Shown here: piece after piece, positions 1 through 14,522 of the stretch | Position numbering within the stretch: position 1 is the stretch's first letter | Layout: each line of letters begins with the position of its first letter | DNA from: Trichoplax sp. H2 | Lineage: Eukaryota; Placozoa; Uniplacotomia; Trichoplacea | DNA: 64,000 nucleotides | Assembly: GCA_003344405.1 (NCBI GenBank) | Contig: NOWV01000008.1 | Coordinates: 372,001-436,000, forward strand | Reading direction: 5' to 3' | Notes under the pieces: generated by a model | What the model was told of the DNA's origin: nothing | Seen by the model: only the letters and a program-made list of their open reading frames with translations | Databases searched by the model: none | Made by a program: the position numbers and the translations under genes

Positions 1-3000
1 AATAAAGTTTAATTTGATTTTAACAATCCTGTCAGTTGAATATATTGTAAACCTTGTTGGCTTTACGGTAACTTAATATTAGTATATAGCATAAAGATAA
101 TTTTTTAACAAGCTTTTTTATATAATAGCAAATATTATGGATCTACAAAGGGTTTTGAAGAAATGAAAAGATCATTAATTTATTACGCTGTATTAAATAA
201 TTTCGATCGAGGTCATTAACTGTAAGATGTAAGTAGGGACTACTAAAGGAAAAATACAAGTATGCCAGTTTTTAGAAATGCAAATACTCGCACAGTACTG
301 TATGATCTCGTACTTATAGGTGTGGCTGCTCATCGCTCTATCCTTCATTCAAGCTGAATACTGTGGTTGCCTTATTTATGAGATTAGCAACTCAACCAGG
401 ATTAGCTAATAATAAAAATAAAATTAATAGCTAGACTGTAAGATTGAAATTTCTCTTCGTTGTGATTGCTAAAGAAATATCTTATAAATATAGTCAACAG
501 TATCGAGTTAACATAGTAATGATTACAGAAAATCTTAAAAGTATCACTTTTTCAAATTATGACCCGATGCAGATTTTAAGGTCATCTACTGTAAATACGC
601 TATCGAGATATTACTTTATTAAATACTGAAGGTTCTGTTGGTATAAATCTAGATTGACACATAATGACATACTCTGTGCTTTATAATGGTATACTCTATC
701 TGAAAATTTTATTACTGCTACTACTTTCAGTAACAAGGACGTAATTATTTATCAATGACTTTTTACCATACATCAGATCTGTCTTACCTTACAAATAAAT
801 AGCCTAAATCAGATTTTAACCGATAGATCTATATACTCTGTAAACATCATCAAGAGAATTAATATATGGCATTAATAAAAAATAATAGAAAGGTAGGCAA
901 GTCTATGATATAGTTTATGTTTGTTTGACACGTTTCCAGGTAATTTGAACAAGAGATAAATACTTTACCTAGAAAAAACTATCTCTAAAAGAAATTTATT
1001 AGCCAATGACAGTCAGATTCTATGCTTTTTCGTCTAATAAGAATTATTACTAATTTTAAGAAATGTAAAGAACTATTTATACCGGAAGTAATGGAGAACA
1101 CATCACTAGCACATTAACTAGTATGACATATCGAATTAATCTAATTTTCTTTTCTCAATGGTTGCTAAAGATACCCTTTATATTTAATTAAAAATTGAAA
1201 ATGTAACTGAAGTAATAGGCTACTATTCATAAATGTAAGACACAATTTGATACCTGATTTCACAAAATATTTATTGTTTCAAAAATACTCTTTTCTATAA
1301 ACACAGTAAAACACACATCACAAGAGGTAAACCTGAGTTTTCTTCTATTAATCCAAGAGTATAATAATAATCATTGTATATCATTCAGCCAAAAGCGATG
1401 AATTAACTACCAATTATAGGAGTTCAGCTGATTACTCAGCATAAACATTATTTCATGTGCATAATTATTTTTACCCATAATTCCCATATAATCTCGATTT
1501 AAACTGATTTATAAGTCAAAATTGAACGAAATGTGAATATCTAGTTCATTAATAACTTCATCATATTAACGCTGGCAACCTAAGATAGTCCAATATCTCT
1601 CATTAATTTTAATTACTAAAAGTTCGCAGTGACGGTTGGAGATCAACGTAGGAAGTTACGCCTATGAGCTGTATCAAATATTGCTTTCCTTAAAAAAGAA
1701 GCACTTCCCCAGCTATTTTTAGTTATATCATTTTAATTCTAAATACCTGGTACTGTATAAGTAGTACTTCTCATCGGAGACATAATTTACGTAAATTAGT
1801 TTAAAGAAATTACCCAAAAATTTAATTAACAATATATTGAACGCAATCTCACCGATCTCGAGAAATTTTAAACATACTTTCTCCTTTAACTTGTATTCTA
1901 GTATAAACAGAATCTGAATCAACTCATACTATTGTTATAAACAAGACAAAATCAGAAGCATCCTGCTTACTGTCAACTGTTAATATAGCGCGGTTAGTCC
2001 TTCCAAAGTAGATTTAATTGCACTACAATAAGGTTATAGATTGTGAAATTAATTTATTTTCCAGTAAGGCAAGTGAATTAGTTAGACATATAATTTAGAC
2101 GAGAGCTCAAAAGTCAGATCGAGTTCTAATCATGACTGTCTCTATTAGAAGATCTTACAATGGACAGGTATCGTCAGAAATTCACTATACAATTGCTGTA
2201 TTTTCGATATTTGGTGACGAACCGGCCACTAAAACATTACAGACTTCACTATTATATAATATGTAAGAAAGTCATAGAGTCCAAGCTCATATAATAGCGA
2301 AGTTATCGCTATAGAAGATCGAACTATTCCTTTCCCGCTGATGTACTTGTATCTTTTAGAATAAAATTATAAGCTGGTAATAAACACCAGAAATGAATAA
2401 TCGAGTAGAATAGTTGTTGTCATGGGTCAGCAAATTTAAAAAAATACAAGATTATCGCAGAGGAAATAGAATATTCAATTGTGATGTTAATTCATCGCTA
2501 TCATTAGTATAAAGTAACTCTTACTTTATCTAAATTTACTTGCTGTTAATAACAAAAGTTTGAATTAAATACTCAATAAATACAGATCATATCACTTTTT
2601 ACAATCAATAACGCGTATGTCATGCTTATTAAGGTAATAATTCGTAGTAGCTATTTATTGTCAACATAGCATCAATATCAATTTCCACTTTGCAAGGCTT
2701 TCTATCTCATAAAATTTGTGTAGCATTAATGGGATTGAGTTTCTAGACTAATAAAATGTTAGCTGCTTGACAATGACATATATCTACGAAAGAATCAATA
2801 AAAGCCAAATAAATTTTGTTTGAGGCTTCATTTGGGATGGATTGCATATTAAATTGTTTATGCAGTACCGTATATAAAAATCAAAGCATATCATTTTCTT
2901 AATTTGTTAATTATATTATTATGTAACCATAATCTTTCACCAATTATTCTTATAATCTATATGGTCATTAAGCAATCGAAATTGCCAGCCGATAAATATT

Positions 3001-6000
3001 ATATAACAAATTATTTTAGAGCATAATTTCCTTAAATCGTTCATATTTCATTTATTATTGATTTCTTCGAACCAATTAAATAGAAAATAACGATACCGGA
3101 ATAAAAATTTTAACGGATCACGCTATTAATCTACTCATGATATAAAAATTAATCAAGAAATTTATAGGTGATAAATTTACAAGAAAATTAATTTAAGAAT
3201 AATATTCTTTATGTTAAATGGATCAGATTTCAGTATAAATAAATAATTACGATTCTCGATGTTTAAAATGTTTTATAATATTATTATTTACTTGAGGTCA
3301 ATTTTAATTGTTTATTTCCATTCTATAAGCATTTAAATGCTTAAGAAAGTAAAAACAGCTCTCTTAGTTAAATATTTCGAATTTTGACGTGTAATTTATT
3401 TTAATATAAACCTAAAATTAGGACACAAGTAGCACTTAAAGTCATCATCTACGATAAGATTTTAAATTTTACTAATACAGTTGTTACAGCGGTAATGCTA
3501 ATATCTTCTAGGCACAATCTCGATTCTAGACATTTAAAATCGATTAATGGGATATGTCTTGTGGATTAAATGGTGAAGTTCATCTAAAGCCATTTATGCG
3601 TGTTAATCGGTTTACTAATTTAATAGCCCTAAACTCTGGTAGAAGAATTATAGTGCAATATTATGAAATTACTACACTTTTTAATTCTCAAGCTTTTTTA
3701 TACATAATTGGAACATCCTTATCATAGCTTTACGAAATAGAACAGCTGTATAATTTCATCTATTCATTTTAATATGAGTTAAAATAATTTTGTCTAATCC
3801 ATCATATAAAGGTGAAATAAATAAATGGTGCCAATGTGTATATATCAATTGATATAAGTAGAATACTCTTGTCTGCTAAATAATGGTAACTACGCTATAA
3901 AATAGTAGCAAAATGTTATTGATTGCGGTAAATACATTGCGGCGTAAAAGGAGTTAGAAAAGGAAATAAGTTCATTAAAAACATTTATTTAACTTGGTCA
4001 AAGAGTTAATGCTACAGTTTAACGTTTCTCAGGGCATACGGAATATTTCAATCTACTGGATGATAATAAGGTTTTAGAATCCCTAGTACACGCATTTTAA
4101 TGTCTAATCAATTTAACTATGAAAGTACTACATGGTAGTCATTCCATGTAAACCAAGAGTTATATTCTTATTACTTGTTTGAGATATTTGCTCGAACTTT
4201 AAATATTAAAGACGAACTTCATAAGTTGCTCTTACTAAGTATAAACAAGTATGATCATTGAGAGTAAGCTATAATCTATCGTTACTAATCATTGCAACAT
4301 ACTCAAACTTATTAATCATCCTCATTTTAGGTAAGATGATATAATCTTCACTTTTACGTAAAAATGAATTTAATTGTTCCAAATTAATTTTACCAGAATC
4401 ATATTTCAAATCAATGAAATTATTTTCCTTACCTAAAGCTATATCCCGATCTCTTGAACAAAAAATTAATGATATAGCCGTATACAAAATCACAATACAC
4501 TATTTTTAAAGTGTTATAACCCACCATTAAGACTATACATTAATTGTATAAAAGCGTTATAATGGTAGTTTAAACGGGCTCAATAAATGAATCGATCAAA
4601 TATCACACTGATAACATAGATTCTATTAATTACAGTCAGTGAACATTTACGCCACTTATATAACATTTCATTCCCGTAGGTATTAATACAGTAGTGAGCC
4701 TGGTTTATTGTAATGATGTAAACTTGCTAACTATGTTTATAAGATATCTGGGTTAGTTAAAATTTTACGAATAAATCCATAGTCATTTCTATAAAAAAAT
4801 AAGCTACAAACAATTATTCTAGATACTCCCACTAGGAATTATCTAGATTAGGTAATAGTAGTTAAAACAGATATAGTAAGTATCCTATTATTTTCTTTAA
4901 AAAATAAACGACAAAAAACACCAGATGTTAACATTCATTTTATCCAAGAAATAAAAAGATACATCAATTCTCTTGAGTCTCTACATCAGCCAATTTAAAG
5001 CTAATTAGTTATTATTAATTGACTATAATGCGCAGTATTAGTTTAAATTCATTTTTATTTTATTATTAATTATCATAACTTATTTTTTTATTTTTATTGC
5101 CTTATAAACTACTTTAGTTTAACTGTAAGGGATATTTCTCACTTCTCTTATTTACTTAAATAATCTACATTGAAAATTTTTCATTAGTCTACAGACTCGA
5201 TATTTTAATATCAGTATTATGTGATGTCATTTCTGTTATCCACAATACTAATGTTAGCAATTGTAGAAAGCTATTTTCAGTATTGTGAATTTAATACAAT
5301 CAATTAGATACCAAAGCCCCTTTGATCAAAAAATAATTTACGCCATCTTCCATTTCCTTATCTCTTTCAAAGTATGTGTATGCACATAGACTTTTTTATA
5401 TGTGCAGTATATCCCTATGACATGTCATATTTGGTATGCAATATACTGGTACCGTTTATATCCACATATAAAAGTATTATAATTGAATCAAAAATTGATC
5501 ATAATAAGGACGTTTTTATATTACTAACAGAATCGTTATCATGACTTTGAAAAGTAACCGGGTAGTAATTATAACACGCCACGATAATCTAGTATTATCA
5601 CTAATTGCGACTATGGTGAATTTATATTTACACATTATTACTATAACTCGATCACTGACAGTTAATTATTGCATGCGTAGACGATAATAATTCAATCAAA
5701 AATGATTTACTTCAATGATATTGAAGTAAATAATTAATTTTAATGACAGCTATTGGACGTTGTTGCATTTGAATCTTTAAAGCAATGAGGTAAGTTGGTT
5801 AACTATTACCACAGCAGCTTGAATAATGTTAGTTAACACTGAATCGGATGTCATCTACGATAATCAGTTACAACTTAGATAGAAGTTTTTCAAGCGTAAC
5901 TTCTATTGAGATTCATGAATACAGTAGATAGGAAACCAATCTAGGATTTCTACTAAGAATTTATACACTTATTTTTATAAGTATATTTATTCAATTGGCC

Positions 6001-9000
6001 CTTGAGATATCTATTATTCTAATCTTATCCATAACAAAATACCTATCATTATAGTACGTAGTTTTAATTAGCAACAACTATAAACAGGTCAGTATTTACT
6101 CTCTCATAGCAACGATTCAATACTTAGGAGACAGCTTTAAAGATTTCTTACGTCCGATTTCGTGTAGGAACTTTAATTCAATTATCCAAATTTATTTGTG
6201 ATTTTCTGAAATAGCTGTCTGTATTAAGAAATAGGATAAAGTAGCAAAATTAGGGCAGGATAAGCAAAAGTAATAGCAACTGAGGTATTTTTACGTGGTC
6301 TTTATAATAAAAGTAGTATCCTCTAATCAGTTTTCGTGTGATCTAGAATGTTAATTTGGTCTCATCGTACAGTAATTAGGTGAATTTTAGTGTTAAATTG
6401 GTAGCAACTAAGGTACTTTTAGGGGTCTTTATACTAAAAGTAGTATCTGTAGGCAGATTTTGTGTGATCTAAACTATTAATTTGCTCTCTTTGTGCTGCT
6501 AGTAAATAAATTGATTCCAATTGATCACGATTGGATTGTCATATATCATACGATCAAAAATTGCCTAGATATTACGCTACTATCTGAACAAATATTTTTA
6601 TTCACTCTAGTTTTTGTTGATATTATCAAATTCTTTAATTTTATTAATTAAGTACTAATTTTAGACTATGATGTCTATATCGAGCCATAATCTACTTATC
6701 AGAGTCTTTGTACGAAATGTAAAATCATCAATATAATTTTGCAGAATAAAACAGCAAGCAAATACCAATATTGTCTCTTCTATCACAGCCAGATTTGAAC
6801 ACATGATCTTGAAATCATCTTTCGCTAATTATCATTAGCTTTATTCCTTCTATTATCTAATTTTTACAATTGGATAAGAAAAGAATCAGTTTACTACTGT
6901 CAAATAACATTATCTTAATAGAAAGTGTAACAATCTTATCGTTTATCAACTTATTTAGTAACTTTACTAGATAATTGAATCAATATAAATTGATTAACGT
7001 AATCGATAGCATCAAGACAGATAATGACTATTTCCTTTGTTTTTATCCATATTGGTTTTTTTCCAAGGATAAATGTTCCCTTTTATCGATAAAGTAAATC
7101 TCATTGTTAACAGATTTCGATCTTGTGTACTTTTTCTATATCATACTAAGTTTATTTGATGTATAGCACTTGCTTTGTTGGTCGTTCCCTCTTTACTTCA
7201 ATGAATATATCATTGATGAATTGCCTTTATAAAAGCGAGTTTCTTGCAGTATATCCAGTCAACATCACGCATTGAAGCTGAATTGCAATTGTAATAAGAT
7301 CTTGGTACGTTTCAATAATATTTATGATATTCCATTTTTTTAAGAAATGGCAAGGATAAACCCTAACATTATGAAGAGTTATGGTATATTCAGCTAATAA
7401 AGTGATTAATGTTTGTTTTTTCTCCTGACTAGATATAAAATTTTATCTCTCAAGAGACTTAACGGTTGCAAACTGCTATCTACTGACAAGATTTTCAGGT
7501 AAATTAAGTCTAATATCCTTTAATTTATCACTTTAAAAAAAATCGATATTTCACATCATCAATTACGATATTGGATGAACGAAAATGAATAACTAAATTA
7601 TTAATCATAGCTTTTAGCTAGCAAACTTTTACAATAATGAAATCTCATTTTAATATCATTTGATATAGTAAACAGTAATTGCATAAGATCAGAACTACTT
7701 TTACCAGTAGATAAATGAATATTATTTTAAATTAAAATTATAACATGAACATGTCTCGAATAGTATTCTGCTCTCTTAAACTACACATTCACAATCAATA
7801 TTGCACAAGTAATTAACTTACTGCAGCCAAATTAATTTTTTACTTTTATCCAGTTTATAGTAGGGTACCAATTCTCGTACATACTGTAGATATTAAGAAT
7901 AGAATTATCAATCGAGCAGTAACTTGACATATCTAAATGCTCCTGCTGAAATAAGCCCAATCTGTAGTTAGGGCAAAAGCAATCAAAATAACACAAGTAG
8001 CTCGTTAACTATAGATTATTGAATTTAAAAAAACACCTATAGATGACTTATTGCAGTTAAAATTCTTGTAAATATTAAGAACAAAAGGAAATCTATCAAG
8101 TAGTAACTTTATATCGAAAAATTGCTATCTGGACAAGCCACAGTTGCAATTGGACGTTAGTTGAGCTTGAAATAAAATTAGTCAGCTTTATTTACTTTAT
8201 TTAGTCATATTATCTCGATTCTTGAATAGTAACCAGGAAAGGAAGATACTTTCAACCTTGAAATATTGGTATTGCGCAGCATAAGAATAATTCCATTAAT
8301 ATTTTAATGCCAATGTATTCTACAACTTATGATAGTTACCGAAGTAATAGCTTATCATGAAGTAGGCGCAATTAAAGATTTCGTGTTCAAGTAACGATTT
8401 TAATGTTGCGGTAATCTGATAAAGGATGTCTTAGTATCAAGATTATGTCACTTATTATCGCTATGATGATTAAATTAGGGATAAGATATAAATTAAGCTA
8501 GCTTCAATATACAGTATAAAATTTGAATACCATCGCATCTACTAATTTAATATATCAAGTATCTAATATTTAAGATATCAGATAGCCTGCAATTTCTCGT
8601 TCAATTATCCCTTCGAATCTCTATTTCTAACAATTTAATTTTAAATTTTTGATGACACCTGGGCCATCAGTAACGATAGATTCTTGGTGGACTTATTTTC
8701 TAAATGAATTCATAGAAAGAATACTGAAGCATTTGCTATCTTACCATACTGCAAGATCAATTCATGAATGAGATGATTAAACTTTAACTAGTAAATAGAA
8801 TGGTCAGCACTGATCATACGCTGATCATAAATATAAATATAAATATTAGAGTACTGAAATATGCGCGTATATGGTTGCCATCAATTTTACGTAATCAAAT
8901 AGAATAATGTAAATATAGTACATCAAAATTGCAGTCTCTGTTATCGAATGATATAGAACAGCTGTTATGCAGCGTAATCCTCCTACAATTGTTTTCCTTG

Positions 9001-9619
9001 ATAACTTGGATATGAACTGATAATTTAAACTACCAGATTAATGTCTAAATTATTCATTTTCAGCTGGTAGTATTGATCATTTCCTTGCTTAGACTAAATT
9101 TTCGCCTAGTTAGGAATACAACTGATAAAATAGGATGTTCATTGAGAAAATTAAGAAATAGAATTGACTATTGCGTAGTCTTGACATTAATTTCTTAGCG
9201 GTCTTGCATACTTCATCGCCGTCTATTAAGCTCAAAGTATAGACTTTAACTGTTTACCTTCTAATTGATTGCATTAATAGAATAATTATCGAACAAGAAT
9301 TCGACCTTAAAAGGCGTTAAAGATAAGCTACATTATTAATGGGTTAATCAGCTAAAAATCATTCTTTTATTGGTCAGTTATTGTAACAATTGCATTGATA
9401 ATCATTAGCCAATAATTATGAATAGTATTATATACTATACATTGATGCAATAATCCAATATAGAGTTAGAATAAAAGGGGGCAACGGACGATTTCGCCAT
9501 TAAAATTAGACATTTTCAAATCTGCAGCAGTTGATTAAAGTTTGATAATGTGTTGATATTTTCTTTACCATTTTCTGAAGTGGATTTTATTGAACTCTTT
9601 TTGACTAACTTGATAGATC
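1..9619. other. Gene-poor AT-rich region, no gene recognised
   Basis: Nearly 9.6 kb in which no convincing exon was found on either strand. Open frames are short (at most 74 codons, e.g. 4269-4493 on the minus strand), begin at non-ATG codons or lack family resemblance, and no run of phase-compatible exons could be assembled. The only structure noted is one diverged direct repeat (6272-6494), listed separately. GTAC palindromes are rare here compared with the right half of the window. It could be intergenic, or a long intron of a gene whose exons lie outside the window; the sequence alone does not tell which. Confidence 0.5.
6272..6494. repeat. Diverged direct repeat, two copies
   Basis: Copy 1 lies at about 6272-6367 and copy 2 at about 6400-6494. 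Both contain TAGCAACT(G/A)AGGTA, GGTCTTTATA(A/C)TAAAAGTAGTATC and GTGTGATCTA in the same order and spacing, with scattered substitutions between them. The offset is about 128 bases. No open frame runs through either copy, so this looks like an old non-coding tandem duplication. Confidence 0.7.
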
Positions 9620-12262
9620 ATGATCACAAAATACAGATCAATCTTGGTCTTGATAGCTGTAATAACTTGCAATTGCTTCATGAATACCTGCAGTGCTGAT
9701 GCTTTACCAACTAGCCTACCCAGTTTATCAGCTGAAATGACAGAAACATTGCCTAGCGCATCTTATGGACAAAGTCTTACTATTAGCATTGCAACACCAG
9801 AACGCGAACCAAGTAGCGTAGAACCAACTAAAATATCAACAAGTTTTATACAACAACCAGAAGCTACACCAGAAGGTAGAAATTAACCTACAATATAAGA
9901 ATCGAATTTTAATATATTACATGCGTACTTGTTTTGAGGCATTGATTTCACGTTGGCTAATAAAAGACAATATTCTTGTCTTCCTCTCTATCAAGTAATG
10001 ACTAATTTGATATAACTATTGCACATAAATACTAATTGATTCTATTTTGAATGCTATATTTTTTCCGCTCTTATTATCGCGGAACTAGCGTCAGAGTCAG
10101 CTCCAGCCGAAAATCAAGTAACTAACTCGGTAGAACCAACATCAAATCCTAAAGGTCAAGCAGAAGCAGCTGAGACAGCCACGACTGCAGAGTCAGAAGC
10201 TCAAACAGAATCTTCAATTGGAGAACCAGAAAGTCAAGGGGAAAGCCAAGCTGAAAATACTGCTACATCAAGCAATGAGCCAGAAAGTGAAAATCAAGCG
10301 GAGCCTTCTGCTGTGCCAGAGGGCGAAGGAGAAAGTCAGGCCGAAGGTGCTTCTCCATCAACTAGTGAGCCAGAAAGTGAAAATCAAATAGAACCCAATA
10401 GCTATTCAGAATCGCCTTCAGAACCTTCTACAGCTGCTCCAGAAAGCCAAGCTGAAACTAATAATCCCGAAAGTGAAAGTAAAGCAGAAGCTTCTACTTC
10501 GAAGCCAGAAAGTGAAAGTCAGGCAGAATCTTCTACTGTTGTGCCAGAAAGCCAAGCTGAAACTAATAAGCCTGAGAGTCAAGGTCAAGCAGAGCCTTCT
10601 ACTGTTGAGCCAGAAAGTCAAGCAGAGTTTTCTACTGTTGAGCCAGAAAGCCAAGCACAGTCTTCTACTGTTAAGCCAGAAAGCCAAGCTGAAACTAATA
10701 ACCCTGAAAGTGAAAGTCAAGCAGAACCTTCTACCACCAAGCCAGAAGGTCAAGCTGAAATTAATAAGCCTGAAAGTGAAAGTCAAGCAGAGTCTTCTAC
10801 TGTTGAGCCAGAAGGTGAAAGTCAAGCAGAGTCTTCTGCTGTTGAGCCAGAAAGCCAAGCTGAAACTAATAAGCCAGAAGGTGAAAGTCAAGCAGAGTCT
10901 TCTACTATTGAGCCAGAAAATCAAGCTGAAAATTACAGGCCAGAAAGCGAAAATCAGGTCGAGCCTTCTACTATTGAACCGGAAAGCCAAGCTGAAACTA
11001 ACAAGCCAGAAAGTGAAAATTCGGCAGAATCTCCTCCTAGTGTTGAGCCAGAGAATCAAGCAGAGCCCATTGGTCAAGCAGAATCCACACCAGAACCTTC
11101 TGCTATACCAGAGAATCAAGGGAAAACTACCAGTAAACCAGAAAGCGAAAACCGAGGTACTTCCGCACCAAGTAGTGAATCAGAAGGTAATGCAAACTCG
11201 GAAACTAATCCAGAATCATCTCAGCCTGAATCAACAGCGAGTGCACCTGAAAGCCATGGAGAAGGCGAAGCAGAATTACCTGGTACCTCTACTGAGTCAG
11301 AAACCAACGCTAATGTTACCAGTGAGCCATCAGGTCAGTCATGGCCTGAGCCAGAACCTGAATGGTCAAGTGCTGAATCGAAATGGCTTGCTTGCTGGCC
11401 CTTTCATATTTATTTTTTCTCGACAGCGTATATAGTCATTGCTATTTTAGCCTTCTGGTCTATTATTTGTTTGGTGTTAGGTAGGAGGACTAGTCAATTC
11501 TACCTAACAGGAACTCTGAATACATTATTAATCGTTATGGGAATTACACGAGTTATAATATTGCTAGTCGATCCGTATGGATCTAAGAGGATACTATCCT
11601 TATTAGCTTTACGACTAATTTGGTCTAGCGGCTATCCTTGTATCACTGGATCTTTTACATTACTTTTACTTGTCTTTATGGACACAACAAAACAAAGTAT
11701 TGGGCCACCAAGATTTAAAGATTTCCCTACAATTCTTAAAGCAGTCGTAGGCCATTTCGTTGTAGTTATGACAGTCGATGTAGTAGTTTTGTATTATTCA
11801 ACGGCTAAATTTCTGTTAATCTTTTGCCAATCCCTTTTTATAATATGGGGCTCAGTAGTAAGTATTGGATATTTCTGCGTTCTTTATAAAATTAATCGCA
11901 ACATCGGTGCAAGTAGAAGTTTTGCTACAAAAGGATCGGGTTTTGATGATTCTCATCGACGATTACGTAAGATAAAAGGCAGCATGTTAATCTCCGGCTG
12001 CAATGGAACTTTAATTGCAGTTACTAATATCTATGCTTTATTTGGTGTATTTAATATTTATTCTAATCAGAAATATGTTGAAGCATGGTCTTGGCTAATC
12101 CTGCAAACATTTCTGCGAGCTGGTGAAGTAATTATCGGAATCATCGTGTTAATGACCACATTGAAATTAAAATACTCTAACAGAGTGAATACATCGGCAA
12201 CTGCATCGACCAATCTATTGCTTACAAAGCAAAGAGAAACTATGGCAATTGCCGATATATAA
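9620..12262 (+). CDS. Seven-span PRRT3/4-like membrane protein with Glu/Ser/Pro repeat ectodomain
   Basis: Two exons, 9620-9875 and 10089-12262, joined in phase 1 (AG|GTAGAA donor, CTAG acceptor), giving 809 residues. Residues 1-26 form a signal peptide ending near CSA. About residues 87-500 are low-complexity repeats built on PESESQAE and SSTVEPESQAE units, rich in Glu, Ser, Pro and Gln, with very few aromatic residues until a WPEPEPEW stretch. From about residue 522 come seven hydrophobic segments (roughly 525-550, 557-580, 590-618, 633-655, 660-688, 718-745, 755-780). TM2 ends in LLVDPYG, and an aromatic-rich stretch precedes TM1; both resemble the C-terminal seven-span region of vertebrate proline-rich transmembrane proteins 3 and 4. 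Inference: a cell-surface seven-span protein with a long extended acidic, probably O-glycosylated stalk. Ligand and signalling are unknown. Gene structure is well supported; the family link rests on remembered similarity. Confidence 0.8.
10430..11110 (+). repeat. In-frame coding minisatellite in the receptor ectodomain
   Basis: Tandem, imperfect units such as CCAGAAAGCCAAGCTGAAAC and GTGAAAGTCAAGCAGAGTCT recur in coding frame, giving PESQAET and ESQAESSTVE units. The units vary in length by multiples of three, so the array keeps the frame. The composition also keeps other frames open (10418-11119 on the minus strand and 10473-11435 in another plus frame), and these are not genes. Confidence 0.85.
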
Positions 12263-14522
12263 TATTTCAAATTATTACGAAACTGTTTAATTGAATACGA
12301 CAAAGAGCGCATTTTTATAGCAATATTGTCGTTATATTTAAGGACTGTTGCCACCACATTATTTCTAGTAACTGATAGTTAATATTAAAAAATGACTCTA
12401 CTTAATTTAAGGTGATAATGTAAAAATTACAGACGGTAATGTCTGTTTGTAAATCTACCAGCTGCTATGTTTTGCGATTCAAATTTATACTCGTATTTAT
12501 TAGTTAATTTATTAACATTGCTTAGGTTGTTACAAGTCTATGATTAACATTCATACTTCTTAATATTAATAATGATATTTTATACTTGATTATTAGCCTA
12601 ATTCCGATTTAATAGAGATGTAAGTCCATCTAGTAATCATTAAAAAGTAGATACAAAATTGTACGTTTATTTGCACTCATCGGATGAATATCGTATCTAA
12701 ATATAGCCAATATCTGGCATCGATGCTGGATTGATTTTAATGAAGTCGATTTGATATCATTTTATAGGTTATAATTAATTGCTTATTTAATGACTGCCTA
12801 TGCTAAGCCATAGCAAAATAACATCATTCGTTATAGGATATCGTCTACTTGCATTAATCTTTACAAATAGCACCAATGGTTAATGTGATCAATAGCGGGT
12901 ACTGTATGCGTTTATAAAGGTTTGCCTGGAGAAGAGTATTATCAACAAATTCTTGCTTATTTTAAAATTACTTTGATAGATCAACAATAAATACTATATA
13001 TCACATTCTACCACACTGATAAACTTTTGATAGCAGATATACAAGTAACACGTTCACTTGTTACATTGTAATTTTTCTATGCGAAATAATTATAGCTTGA
13101 TTTGTTCGCATTGAAGCAATAGCTAAAAATTGTAAATCTTTATCTAATAATGACATGATATTATGCTATCTTTAACCGTGAAACTATTGTTGCACATTAC
13201 CTGCAATTTATACTTATTGTAAATAAAAGAATTTTATCCATCGAATTTGCATAGAAATGCTTTATTAATTAAAATTCAGATTACAAAATAGCGCACGCGA
13301 TATACATTAATTAAATAAGAGTAAATTATAAATGCGCCTATCATCCTGTGCCTAGCATGAAACAAATTTTGACAACGATAGAATAATATTTAGCACTAAA
13401 ATGATAATTTTACTACATAATCATTTGATAGTTTTGCGCTTTCGCCCAAAATAATAACAATACCTTTCAAAAATTGTCTTTTATGAACTTGAAAGTCCTC
13501 TAGCCGTTGCAAAGAAACCAGTATCACCTTGAGAGAAACGCGGCTAGATTCAATCATTATATTATAGATCTTGCAGACCCTATCAAGGGAAGACATGTAC
13601 AATTGTGCATGATGTGATACAGAGATATAAGATTTTAAACAATCACGCGAGATAGCGTCTTCTGAAAGAACGTTAGAAACAATTATATAATATAATAAAT
13701 GATTAGTGCTAATACTAATAATAAAAGTTATGGAGGTAAAGATATGGTAGCAGCTGTGGCAGTAGTATAATGTGAAAGAAGAAAATACAATGCAATATTA
13801 ACACTGAAATGATCAGTCACATAGTCATTAAGACTGGATTGATATTTTGTTAATACAGTAAATTTTAAGCAGTCAATTTACTGCTCACAGTACGGTAAGA
13901 TTATGCAACATATCTATTTCTATCGAAGGATTCAGTTTAGTATAAAATTCAGATATTGAAACTTGAAATCCTGTTATAGTAAATTAGTTTACACAAAAAA
14001 TACTATTTTTATCAATAAGATGCATACAAAGCTGTACTGATATAGTCTCTCTTTCATCAAGATAAAGATTCCAACTCCACTTCCAGCGTACGCCGATTTT
14101 TGACTTTGATCTACCACAATTTCATATTTAGCTTATGGATGTATGCATAACCAGTAATAGCAACTATAATTATCGATCCTCTCAAATATATTATTTTCGC
14201 ATTGTACATCATGAGAGTTTTTGCCGATATGAATCAAAACAAAACTATTTCGTACGTAGTATGTTTATTACAACTTTTTTGCCATAATAGTTGGCTTCTG
14301 AAGTAATGTAAATACTCTTTTAAGGTTAATAAATGAAGAATATAAGTTGGCGTCATATCTGAAATGTAAACCCTAGACAAATCATTTGATGAAGCGTATA
14401 ATTAGATAAAATCCCAGATTATGCTATGAAAAATATCGGATCGCAAGTAATCTTTGATAAAAAAGTCAGAAATGATATCTGTAACAGACAGATAATGTAG
14501 TGAACCTTGGCTAAAAATTTTC
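12263..14522. other. Intergenic, nothing recognised
   Basis: AT-rich spacer between the 3' end of the PRRT-like gene and the 3' end of the minus-strand TPR gene (convergent genes). The longest open frame is 68 codons (13396-13602, minus) with no recognisable similarity and no supporting splice partners. No repeat family was noticed. Confidence 0.5.

Noticed and set aside
4269-4493. 74-codon minus-strand frame that looks somewhat protein-like
   Set aside because: Starts at GTG, has no flanking exon in phase and matches no family I recognise.
10418-11119. 233-codon minus-strand open frame opposite the receptor repeats
   Set aside because: It is the antisense of a coding minisatellite; its protein is a repetitive WLNSRRLCLTFTF pattern created by the sense codon usage.
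10473-11435. 320-codon frame in another plus-strand phase over the same repeats
   Set aside because: Lys/Leu/Ser repeat pattern is the frame-shifted shadow of the PESESQAE repeats; the sense frame has signal peptide, intron match and seven-span domain.
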